Shown here one piece after another: positions 1 to 6,630 of a stretch of 30,206 nt of DNA (the first letter of the stretch is position 1; the number at the start of each line of letters is the position of its first letter). The stretch is from NCBI GenBank assembly GCA_963714795.1, contig CAVQPS010000003.1:1-30206 (forward strand), in the 5' to 3' direction. A model generated the notes under the pieces. It saw only the letters and a program-made list of their open reading frames with translations. It made no database searches and was not told the origin of the DNA. The position numbers and the translations under genes are program-made. The DNA comes from DATIXJ01 sp963714795 (lineage in GTDB: Bacteria > Bacteroidota > Ignavibacteria > UBA10030 > SZUA-254).

Positions 1-537
1 GCTCGAAACTCTGGTGCGTCAAACAGGCAATACGCCAGTTTACGCAAGATGGTTGAGAATTTGAAAAAGACCGTTGAAGACCGGGATCAGGCGATTGCAG
101 ATCTTGACCAACGGGTTGGAGGGCTTCAGCTGCAAGTAAATGAAAAAAGCGAATTGATAACGCGAAAGGATTCTGTCATCGATACGCAGTATAAACAAAT
201 CACGACTGCATATTATATTGCCGGCACGAGAGATCAGCTTGAAAAAATGGGAATCATTAAGAATGAAGGCGGGGTTCTATGGGGAATGCTCGGCTCGACA
301 ACGACCTTGGCGAGCGGGTTCGATGACAGGGACTTCAAAGCAATCAACAAGAGTGTTTTGAACACCATACAGGTTGATGGGAAAATCGATGAGATCATTC
401 CTAAACGAGGCGAGCAATTATACCAGAAAGCTGAACTCAACAACGAACAATCCATAATAACGATCGCCCAGCCGGATGATTTCTGGAAAGACAAGTATCT
501 TGTTATTATCACCGATCGGCCCAACACAGCAAACTAA
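1..537 (+). CDS. Coiled-coil protein, C-terminal part (gene enters from the left edge)
   Basis: The frame is open from base 1, so the gene begins outside the window and the ATG at 49 need not be its start. The visible part opens with a heptad-rich stretch (LKKTVEDRDQAIADLDQRV and onward) typical of a long coiled coil. A globular tail of about 110 residues follows, containing AYYIAGTRDQLEKMGI and a basic/acidic mix up to the TAA at 535. Proteins with a coiled coil followed by a similar YY-x-GT-xx-L-xxxGI segment occur in Bacteroidota and Ignavibacteria, often as lipoproteins or secreted proteins of unknown role; this comparison is from memory. No catalytic motif is visible, and localisation cannot be judged without the N-terminus. 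A hairpin terminator follows 24 bases after the stop. Confidence 0.75.
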   Translation, partial: ARNSGASNRQYASLRKMVENLKKTVEDRDQAIADLDQRVGGLQLQVNEKSELITRKDSVIDTQYKQITTAYYIAGTRDQLEKMGIIKNEGGVLWGMLGSTTTLASGFDDRDFKAINKSVLNTIQVDGKIDEIIPKRGEQLYQKAELNNEQSIITIAQPDDFWKDKYLVIITDRPNTAN

Positions 538-560
538 CTTTTTGTAAATTGTCATATACC

Positions 561-600
561 GCCGTTTCTACCGTGGTTGGTAGAGGCGGCGTTGTTATTT
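561..600 (+). terminator. Rho-independent-like terminator after the coiled-coil gene
   Basis: A 12-base arm at 561-572 pairs with 579-590 around a 6-base loop (GTGGTT). Two of the pairs are G-T wobbles. A T-rich tail (GTTGTTATTT) follows at 591-600. Position and polarity fit termination of the gene ending at 537. Confidence 0.75.
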
Positions 601-804
601 ATCACAAAGATGTATTTCTATACCATCACTATCTTGCCCTTCCACTGTGTATCGTTTTTTACCTATGACCATCTCCTTTGATCCATAAATATAACTATTA
701 CGGGATTCATTTTGGATCACTTTTTTGGGGTCATGTCATAAAGGTAATGACCCCGATTCTTGAGCCAATCTAATCACTGTTTTCATATTCCATTTAGTTC
801 TCAT
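595..804 (-). pseudogene. Small stop-interrupted ORF, unrecognised
   Basis: On the minus strand an ATG at 804 opens a frame reading MRTKWNMKTVIRLAQESGSL and so on. It hits TGA at 736-738 and continues in the same frame for 46 more residues (including GKKRYTVEGQDSDGIEIHL) to TAA at 595-597. Composition on both sides of the stop looks protein-like, and the frame is also open upstream of the ATG to about 843. The internal stop falls in the loop of the perfect inverted repeat at 727-754. I read this as a decayed small gene of about 68 residues. Two very short independent ORFs, or chance, remain possible. No family is recognised. Confidence 0.35.
727..754. repeat. Perfect 8-bp inverted repeat upstream of the cytochrome operon
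   Basis: GGGGTCAT at 727-734 is mirrored by ATGACCCC at 747-754 with a 12-base spacer. It is preceded by a T run on the plus strand and is not followed by one, so it is a poor terminator for either strand. It lies about 95 bases upstream of the candidate promoter of the HAO-like gene. It could be a regulator site or part of the decayed ORF region. Confidence 0.5.
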
Positions 805-848
805 TTGGAGCAAATATTTTAACTCGGCATGATTATGCTTCCTATATA

Positions 849-877
849 TTGAGTTTTTGGAGCCTTATGACTATATT
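849..877 (+). promoter_or_regulatory. Candidate sigma70-type promoter for the HAO-like operon
   Basis: TTGAGT (849-854) and TATATT (872-877) are separated by exactly 17 bases, 32 bases ahead of the ATG at 910. The same spacing and -10 hexamer recur at 13754-13782 and 14217-14245. No obvious Shine-Dalgarno site precedes the ATG. Confidence 0.5.
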
Positions 878-909
878 AATGAGCCTAAAATTTCCTAGAC
901 GATTGTTCT

Positions 910-2199
910 ATGATTAAACAAATGCCAAGAACTCTGATCATCGCCAGTCTCGTTACGTTGCTGGTACTCGGTCTTATCTATCTTTTGACCTCGCTTCCCG
1001 GAGGCGGGCAGGCGACGGATGATAAAAATCCCGTTGTCCAACCTACAATCTATGAGGGTTCAGACAAATGTGCTTCATGCCATAAGCAAGTATCTCCGGA
1101 TATTGTCAATCAATTCGCTTCAAGTTCAATGGCACATGCTGGTGTAAAGTGCGTTGATTGCCACGTCGTTCAAAGGAACTATCCGAACGGAAAAGAGCAC
1201 GAAGGATTTTTTATCACCAATTCTCCGACGCCCCTTCAGTGCCAACGTTGCCATCCGAGAGAAACTGATCAATTCAATTTGAGTCGTCATAGCGGACCAG
1301 CATGGATGGCACTATCAGGACTTGACGACTTTAGTCCAGAACAGCGTAAACAGGTTGTGCGTATTCCTGAAGTCAATCGAGACGCGGCAGGCATTGTTAC
1401 TGCGATGCGAAACTCCCTTTTTGATATTGAAGGTCCCTCTGTGAGCAAGATGGCATGCCAGACTTGCCACGCGATTGGGAAGCCCAATGCCGACGGAAGT
1501 GTGGGCAATTGCAATAAGTGCCATCTCCGTCATGAATTCTCCCTTGAACAGGTCCGAAAGCCAGAAATTTGTGGACAGTGCCACTTAGGTCCTGATCATC
1601 CACAGGAAGAGATTTATACGGAATCGGCTCATGGAGTGATGTATCATACGCAAGGTGAAAAATGGAACTGGTCCCAGAAGCGTGGGCGTCTCACAACTGC
1701 GGATATGCCTGCACCGACATGCGCAACTTGCCATATGAGCGGGTTCGGGATCCAGGGTACGACACATAATGTCGGTGAACGACTTTCAAAATTTTTGTTT
1801 GCGGCAATGACAACAGACCGCCCTAATGCGGTCGAAGGGCGTGAGGCTATGATTTCGATTTGCATGAATTGTCATACACGCCCATTCATAAACGCCGAGT
1901 ATTCGAAAGCGGATAGCGTGACCAGTTTTGTTACCGCCAAAGTAAAGGAGGCTTCGGCTATTTTGAACGGACTTGTTAAGGATGGCATCATTCCAGCCAC
2001 GCCCTTTGCAACACAAATTAGTTACGATGCATTCGATCTCTGGCATTTTTATGGGAGGACTGCAAAGTTTGGTGCATACATGCAAGGACCCGATTATACG
2101 CAATGGCATGGCGTGTATCCGCTTCTTGGGGAACTCACCAAAGTAAAAGAAGAAGGTGAGCGCTTGCGAGCAGAGTATAAACGACACGGCAAACCATGA
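910..2199 (+). CDS. Octaheme c-type cytochrome, hydroxylamine-oxidoreductase-like family
   Basis: The 429-residue product has a hydrophobic N-terminal anchor (about residues 8-28) and eight CxxCH heme motifs, at C54, C81, C111, C183, C201, C221, C271 and C318. The catalytic domain should therefore be periplasmic and membrane-anchored. Spacing and the text around the motifs match the HAO-type octaheme family rather than tetrathionate-reductase octahemes: CGQCHLGPDHPQ at 221-232, APTCATCHMSG at 268-278, and a distal MQGPDYTQWHGVY at 391-403. In HAO the fourth heme is the active site and a tyrosine near the C-terminal end cross-links to it in true oxidases. Y390, Y396 and Y403 are the local candidates, and I cannot tell from memory whether any is equivalent. 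In a non-nitrifier the enzyme would more likely act on hydroxylamine, nitrite or NO reductively. The stop overlaps the start of the next gene by ATGA. Related to haoA; substrate unproven. Confidence 0.88.
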   Translation: MIKQMPRTLIIASLVTLLVLGLIYLLTSLPGGGQATDDKNPVVQPTIYEGSDKCASCHKQVSPDIVNQFASSSMAHAGVKCVDCHVVQRNYPNGKEHEGFFITNSPTPLQCQRCHPRETDQFNLSRHSGPAWMALSGLDDFSPEQRKQVVRIPEVNRDAAGIVTAMRNSLFDIEGPSVSKMACQTCHAIGKPNADGSVGNCNKCHLRHEFSLEQVRKPEICGQCHLGPDHPQEEIYTESAHGVMYHTQGEKWNWSQKRGRLTTADMPAPTCATCHMSGFGIQGTTHNVGERLSKFLFAAMTTDRPNAVEGREAMISICMNCHTRPFINAEYSKADSVTSFVTAKVKEASAILNGLVKDGIIPATPFATQISYDAFDLWHFYGRTAKFGAYMQGPDYTQWHGVYPLLGELTKVKEEGERLRAEYKRHGKP

Positions 2200-3074
2200 A
2201 CAACGTCGAAATCTTTCATCTTGCCAACATAAAGCTTCCAATGGAGAAGAACAGATTTCTTCTCATGTTCGCAGGAGTTAATCTCATCTTCACTGGATTG
2301 GACGTAGCTCTTGCACATTCAATCAACAGCTTTGTTCCTCCGTACGAATGGATTCCAGTTTACTTTGCTCCGATCGGAGCGTTGACTTGCTTTATCCTTG
2401 CCTTTCAATCGAAGCCTTCTGGAACTGTTGCTCTCATCCACATACTGATGATGTGCGTAGGAGTTTTTGTTGGCATCATCGGCACAGGATTTCACCTTAA
2501 TCAGGTCTTGAGTCCAACTGGACGTCTCAGTTGGGCTTGGATCGTTTTCGGATCCCCTATTCTTGCACCACTTTCTTTTGCCGGTGTATCCTTGATAGGA
2601 CTCTATGGAGTCACGAGTGAGCTGGAAGGACAACCGGGAGTACTCGAAGTGCCGGGATTAGGAAAATTCAAAGCGCCAATTTCACGGGAGAGGCATTTTA
2701 TGTGGCTCGTGGGATTAGGATTTGCTGGATCCGCTATCACCTCCATTATTGATCACGCACAATATGGTTACACAACATTTAAACTCATTGCGGTTGTGTA
2801 CGGTATATTTGCTACGTCTGTTGTCCTATATCTTTCATTGGCAAGACGTTGGTCACATGGAGATCAATTAACGTACTTTTGGACCATGATTGCTGCAATT
2901 ATCGTGGGAGTGCTTGGTTTCGCATTTCATTTGGCAAAAGATCTCACGGATACTGGACAGATAAGCCTGGAACGTATCCTTGTGTTTGCGCCAGTGTTTG
3001 CTCCACTATTATTCTCAGATCTGGGAATACTTGGCTTACTGGTGGTTTCTAAGACTTCGAATTCTAGCGACTGA
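2196..3074 (+). CDS. Eight-helix membrane protein with internal duplication, partner of the octaheme cytochrome
   Basis: The start ATG overlaps the cytochrome stop (ATGA), implying translational coupling. The 292 residues contain about eight hydrophobic helices (roughly 21-40, 53-71, 79-98, 112-138, 167-184, 196-214, 226-245, 259-283). Residues 21-138 and 167-283 are two copies of one four-helix unit. The clearest match is VGIIGTGFHL against VGVLGFAFHL, then PILAPLSFAG against PVFAPLLFSD, at an offset of about 145. Histidines recur at equivalent places: H41 with H187 and H100 with H245. Paired helix histidines suggest b-heme ligands or a quinone site, so the protein may carry electrons between the quinone pool and the octaheme enzyme. 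That role is inference; I do not recognise the family. It is not a NapC/NrfH-type cytochrome because it has no CxxCH. Confidence 0.8.
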   Translation: MNNVEIFHLANIKLPMEKNRFLLMFAGVNLIFTGLDVALAHSINSFVPPYEWIPVYFAPIGALTCFILAFQSKPSGTVALIHILMMCVGVFVGIIGTGFHLNQVLSPTGRLSWAWIVFGSPILAPLSFAGVSLIGLYGVTSELEGQPGVLEVPGLGKFKAPISRERHFMWLVGLGFAGSAITSIIDHAQYGYTTFKLIAVVYGIFATSVVLYLSLARRWSHGDQLTYFWTMIAAIIVGVLGFAFHLAKDLTDTGQISLERILVFAPVFAPLLFSDLGILGLLVVSKTSNSSD

Positions 3075-3404
3075 ATTAAGAACTGACGATGATGATCTCA
3101 ATATCTTAGAGAGTCCAAAGTCATTTTTCCAGAGGGTGTAACCAAACTCATTTTGGGCCAATCAATTATGCCTGTTTCCATCAAATACCATCTCGACTTC
3201 AGACCTGCAACGTACTGTACAAGCTTGAGAAATTTGGTTGCTGCAGGTTCAATACAGTAATTTTTTTCTTTGTGCTAACTATACTACTAACCTGCGACTT
3301 TGACCTGTTACCCATTGTGCAGTGCGTTAGCAATGGTGTTAGCATATGTTAAGAGAATTATTGATTGTGTGCGTACGAGTGAAAATAGCACAAGATTTCA
3401 AAGC
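3075..3404. other. Gene-free interval after the cytochrome operon
   Basis: There is no ORF with coding character and no clear terminator hairpin. The only structure I see is the paired GTTAGCA repeat at 3326-3344, which belongs with the integrase scar that follows. An inserted element probably ended in or near this stretch. Confidence 0.5.
3326..3344. repeat. Paired GTTAGCA direct repeat (distal copy)
   Basis: GTTAGCA occurs at 3326-3332 and 3338-3344 with a 5-base spacer, so the two are in phase at 12 bases. The same 7-5-7 arrangement occurs at 3659-3677, on the other side of the truncated integrase. The layout resembles arm-type binding sites of tyrosine integrases. Confidence 0.55.
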
Positions 3405-3641
3405 TTAAGTATACGCCGAACTGAGAAGGATTTGAACCTCTGAACGCTGGCAACGGAAATGGATATTGATCCACCAACACTTGATCCTTCTGCCTGAGTG
3501 GGAGAGGAGCTTGTTGAAATTCATCAATGCCTTTATTGCCAGATGTTTTTCAGTTGCGAGTGTACTCTTCCATTTGCGCTTCCCATCGATGCTGTAGACG
3601 ATATAATACACCCCATTTTCCCTGCGGAATAGAGTTGGCAT
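3405..3641 (-). pseudogene. Truncated tyrosine-recombinase (phage-type integrase) gene
   Basis: The start is convincing: GGAGG sits 8 bases ahead of the ATG at 3641. The first ~50 residues (FRRENGVYYIVYSIDGKRKW, then a K-rich segment and ALMNFNKLLSHSG) resemble the N-terminal end of element-encoded tyrosine integrases. After about residue 50 the text becomes unlike protein, and the last residues (RSEVQILLS) are the usual artefact of translating a tRNA T-arm. The core-binding and catalytic domains are missing. The gene lies about 118 bases beyond the 3' end of tRNA-Arg and reads away from it, the normal place for an integrase of a tRNA-targeted element. I infer a 3' deletion after integration. 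Integrase identity is moderately sure, non-function nearly certain. Confidence 0.6.
3416..3445 (-). other. tRNA-like T-arm fragment, possible attachment-site remnant
   Basis: Read on the minus strand, this stretch has the T-loop core GGTTCAAATCC with short flanking pairs. No D-arm, anticodon arm or 5' acceptor strand can be found upstream. It differs from the intact tRNA-Arg nearby, so it is not a simple duplicate of that 3' end. It may be the leftover end of another tRNA target or a decayed att site. Confidence 0.35.
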
Positions 3642-3658
3642 GGTGACACCTCCAAAGT

Positions 3659-3677
3659 GTTAGCAGAAATGTTAGCA
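3659..3677. repeat. Paired GTTAGCA direct repeat (integrase-proximal copy)
   Basis: GTTAGCA occurs at 3659-3665 and 3671-3677 with a 5-base spacer, matching the geometry of the copy at 3326-3344. It lies between the tRNA-Arg 3' end and the integrase start, where arm-type integrase sites would be expected. Confidence 0.55.
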
Positions 3678-3758
3678 GCAAGGGTGCGGTGTGACGAAAC
3701 GCAAATAACGGAGAGCTAACTTATGGCGGATTTGAGCTGGAAACGTCGAAAAGTCTTG

Positions 3759-3832
<74 letters not shown>

Positions 3833-4034
3833 TGGAAATCTGTTGAAATATAATAGTTCAATTTCGCATTGTCAATATAGCTAATATACCGATAATATTG
3901 GATATATTTTATTCCTACCGCCGGAGTTGCTGCCGATAATCTTTCTGCATGTCGATGGCAACCGGTATTGCGTGAAGATTCCTTGCTAATTTCACCCATA
4001 TTTTTTATCATAGTGTCGAATTAATTTTCTCCAC

Positions 4035-4532
4035 GTGAAGACATTTCCTGATATGATCATCGTTGCGCGCCATCTCCAAGAAATAATTAATGATACAAAA
4101 CCGCGGTTGCTTTCCATTTCAGAGAACCGTGCTGCCGAAAAACCGTATTCCGAAAAATGGTCGATCAAAGAAACACTCGGGCACCTTATCGATTCGGCAA
4201 GCAGTAACCACCAGCGCATTGTCCGCATGCAGGCAATGCCCGACATCGGCAAGTTCTCGTATGAACAATTGCATTGGGTGAATTCCCAGCACTACAAGTC
4301 CGAACCGTGGACCGATATCGTGAACCTCTGGTATTTTTACAACAAGCATCTCTCGCACATCATCGGGCATATCGATCCGAAATCGCTGAACAGTCTTTGC
4401 GATATTGATTACAGCAAACCGGTGACACTGCAATTCGTTGCGGAGGATTATGTCCGCCACTTACAGCATCATCTCGACCAGATCTTCAGCGATGCGGATC
4501 CGAGGAAGAGAAAGAAGTGGATGGAAAAGTAA
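4035..4532 (+). CDS. DinB-like (DinB_2) family protein
   Basis: The 165-residue product fits the small four-helix DinB/YfiT-like superfamily, whose members bind a divalent metal with three histidines. Their reactions are mostly unknown; some are thiol transferases. The signature WSIKETLGHLIDSASSNHQR (42-61) gives the first histidine (H50). The HLQHHLDQI segment near 142-150 supplies the second pair. Length is normal for the family. GTG at 4035 is the longest start; ATG at 4053 is an alternative and neither has a strong Shine-Dalgarno site. It stands alone between tRNA-Arg and a repeat array. The specific function cannot be assigned. Confidence 0.8.
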   Translation: MKTFPDMIIVARHLQEIINDTKPRLLSISENRAAEKPYSEKWSIKETLGHLIDSASSNHQRIVRMQAMPDIGKFSYEQLHWVNSQHYKSEPWTDIVNLWYFYNKHLSHIIGHIDPKSLNSLCDIDYSKPVTLQFVAEDYVRHLQHHLDQIFSDADPRKRKKWMEK

Positions 4533-4623
4533 TAATTTATACGGGAGGCGATATGAAAACACTGAGGAAATTGAGGTACCAAATTGGCACTTCAAGCTGG
4601 GGCGGGTGTATGTCAAAAGAAAA

Positions 4624-4914
4624 GTCAGAACTGCTGATCTCGCTGATGATTTTGATGGGACAGAAACATCATGAAAATCGCCTCATCAAAAATATCAGAT
4701 GTCTGGCAAAGGGGATGTCAGAACCGCTGATTTCGCTGATGATTTTGATGGGACAGAAACATCATGAACATCACGTCATCAAAAATATCAACGGTATGAT
4801 TTTATCAAATTAATCAGCGATTTAAATATTGGGCTGTTGATCACATTGATGATTTTGATGAAGCAAAAACATCACGAACCTCATCTCATCAGAAATATCA
4901 GCGGTATCATTTTA
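4624..4914 (+). repeat. Three copies of a ~92-bp dispersed repeat, upstream block
   Basis: Copy 1 starts at 4624 and copy 2 at 4717 (period 93); a diverged copy 3 runs from about 4835 to 4914. The consensus begins GTCAGAACCGCTGATTTCG and carries GATGATTTTGATG, then CAGAAACATCATGAAAATC, then CATCAAAAATATCAG. CTGATGATTTTGATG and CATCAAAAATATCAG can pair over 15 positions with two mismatches, so each copy can form a hairpin. Because 93 is divisible by 3, a frame stays open across copies 1 and 2 (4517-4813). A GGAGG-like site precedes an ATG at 4553 in that frame, but the peptide is repeat text and I do not call it a gene. Confidence 0.85.
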
Positions 4915-5005
4915 TCAGCGGTCAGTTTTATCACATTAATCAGCGGTTCAGACGCTGAGTTTACCGGTGGTTTTAACGAAGATTATTTTTCATGGAGGAT
5001 GAATT

Positions 5006-5449
5006 ATGATCAAAGAAGAATACAAATATTCTGCTATTACTGAGAAGATCATCGGATGTGCCATGAAAGTGCATACAGTTCTGGGAAATGGATTTCAGGA
5101 AGTGATTTATCAACGGGCGCTGGCAATCGAGTTAGGTAACGCTGGCTTGGAATTTGCCAGAGAAGTGGAAATGCAAATTTTTTATGAAGGGGAAGACATA
5201 GGAACGCGCCGGGTCGATTTTCTTGTTGAAGGAAAAGTATTGGCAGAGCTTAAGGCGTTGACAAAATTAGAAGACGTTCATCTAGCCCAAGCATTGAATT
5301 ACTTGGAAGCGTTTGATTTAGAAATTGGGTTATTATTGAATTTTGGTGGAAAGAAACTGGAGTTCAAACGACTCACGAACGAAAGAAAACTTGCTATCAA
5401 GCGGACCGCAGATTTCGCTGGTAAATTTGATAAAGCAAAAACATCATGA
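5006..5449 (+). CDS. GxxExxY family protein (PD-(D/E)XK-like)
   Basis: GGAGG at 4994-4998 places the start at the ATG at 5006. The 147-residue product carries the naming motif G29-F-Q-E32-V-I-Y35 and a PD-(D/E)XK-like core with D71 (RRVDFLVEG) and E81-L-K83. The family is widespread in Bacteroidota, Planctomycetes and Leptospira, where it often sits within repeats or rRNA intervening sequences; its biochemical role is not established. Here it is flanked by three copies of a ~92-bp repeat on each side. Its last 15 residues (RTADFAGKFDKAKTS) and its TGA stop are encoded by the first downstream copy, so the repeat supplies the C-terminus. This suggests the gene and repeats moved or were inserted together. 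Confidence 0.9.
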   Translation: MIKEEYKYSAITEKIIGCAMKVHTVLGNGFQEVIYQRALAIELGNAGLEFAREVEMQIFYEGEDIGTRRVDFLVEGKVLAELKALTKLEDVHLAQALNYLEAFDLEIGLLLNFGGKKLEFKRLTNERKLAIKRTADFAGKFDKAKTS

Positions 5450-5661
5450 AAATCGCCTCATCAAAAATATCAGTTGTCTGGCAAAGGGAATGTCAGAACT
5501 GCTGATTTCGTTGATGATTTTGATGAAGCAAAACATCATGAACATCATTTCATCAGAAATATCAGTTGTCTGGCAAACGTAATGTCAGAACCGCAGATTT
5601 CGCTGATGATTTTGAAAAAGCAAAAACATCATAAAAATCACTATATCTAAAATATCAACGG
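5400..5661 (+). repeat. Three copies of the same ~92-bp repeat, downstream block
   Basis: Copies start at about 5400, 5492 and 5584 (period 92) and share GCTGATTTCG, GATGATTTTGAT, AAAACATCATGAAAATC, CATCAAAAATATCAG and TGTCTGGCAAAGGGAATGTC with the upstream block. The first copy overlaps the end of the GxxExxY gene. A partial tail (AATATCAACGGT) is repeated at 5652 and 5695, just before the ATG of the next gene at 5708. There are no unique spacers, so this is not a CRISPR array. Confidence 0.85.
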
Positions 5662-5707
5662 TATTTTTTATCAATTTAATCAGCTGTATCACTAATATCA
5701 ACGGTCA

Positions 5708-6562
5708 ATGATTGATCTTTCCCCAATAGAATTTCTCTACTCCGACGGACAAGGCGGCGATATCCCGCTCACCGAAACATTGGCGAGTCTCTATGACAAA
5801 CTGAAGTTTCCGTTGCCAAAGAAGCGACCGTATGTCATCAGCAATTTTGTTTCTTCCATCGACGGCGTGGTAACACTCGGTATTCCGGGAAAAGCAGGCG
5901 GCGATGCCATCAGCGGCAAAAGCCGCCACGATCACGTCGTGATGGGAATCCTTCGCGCCGTTTCCGATGTTGTTATTATCGGCTCAAAAAATCTTGCCGC
6001 ATCACCGCGTCATCTCTGGACCCCCGAGCGTGTTTTCCCGGAACTTGCCGAAGATTATCGCGAACTCAGACGCAGAATGGGAATGGAAGAAACACCTCTC
6101 AATGTGATCATCACCGCGAATCCGAAACTTGACGAGACACTTCCGATCTTTCAATCGGGAAATGTGAATGTGCTCATCGTCTCCACTGCAAAAGGTGTCA
6201 AACAACTCCCAAAAGAAAAATTTCCAAAGTGGGTAAGCATCGTTGAAGCAGGAAACGGGCAATTGTTGAGTGCAAAAGAAATCCTGAATTCCATTATGCT
6301 CGCCCGTCCTAAAACGAATATCATTTTAGTCGAAGGCGGACCGAACTTAATGGGAACATTTTTTGCCGAGAAAGCTTTGGATGAGCTTTTCCTCACGCTA
6401 TCACCGCAAGTTGCCGGGCGTGCGGATACGCCGGAACGATTGGGACTTGTTGCAGGCACAGTGCTTGCTCCTGATAATCCCGCGTGGGGTAATCTTGTAG
6501 AAATAAAAAAGGCGGAGAGTCATTTATTTCTTCGATACAGATTTCATTCGAGCGAACGATAA
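5708..6562 (+). CDS. RibD C-terminal / dihydrofolate-reductase-fold family oxidoreductase
   Basis: The 284-residue product has the fold shared by the reductase domain of RibD (5-amino-6-(5-phosphoribosylamino)uracil reductase) and DHFR-like proteins. The visible motifs are the substrate-side NFVSSIDGVV (46-55), GDAISG (65-70), DVVIIGSKN (87-95) and the NADPH-binding VEGGPNLMG (208-216), followed by LDELFLTLSPQVAG. There is no deaminase domain, so this is the stand-alone reductase form. It could work in riboflavin synthesis, but many stand-alone members have unknown substrates. No Shine-Dalgarno site precedes the ATG, which lies directly against the last repeat remnant. The repeat may have replaced the original upstream region. 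Confidence 0.85.
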   Translation: MIDLSPIEFLYSDGQGGDIPLTETLASLYDKLKFPLPKKRPYVISNFVSSIDGVVTLGIPGKAGGDAISGKSRHDHVVMGILRAVSDVVIIGSKNLAASPRHLWTPERVFPELAEDYRELRRRMGMEETPLNVIITANPKLDETLPIFQSGNVNVLIVSTAKGVKQLPKEKFPKWVSIVEAGNGQLLSAKEILNSIMLARPKTNIILVEGGPNLMGTFFAEKALDELFLTLSPQVAGRADTPERLGLVAGTVLAPDNPAWGNLVEIKKAESHLFLRYRFHSSER

Positions 6563-6630
6563 ATCAGCATTTCATCAAGCATATCGATATATTCTTACAT
6601 CATACAAATAACTTCATAAGGAGTTGCAAT

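Noticed and set aside
727..754. Terminator on either strand
   Set aside because: The hairpin has no downstream T tract in the direction of a gene that would need it.
3416..3445. A complete second tRNA gene
   Set aside because: Only a T-arm-like part is present; no D-arm, anticodon arm or pairing acceptor strand can be found.
4517..4813. A 98-residue ORF with GGAGG-like site upstream of an internal ATG
   Set aside because: Apart from its first ~30 residues it is translation of repeat copies 1 and 2, kept open only because their period is a multiple of 3.
4837..5043. Small ORF leading into the GxxExxY gene
   Set aside because: It is repeat and leader text in another frame; the GGAGG site belongs to ATG 5006.
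4624..5661. Possible CRISPR array
   Set aside because: The ~92-bp units adjoin each other without short unique spacers, are split by a gene, and there are no cas genes.
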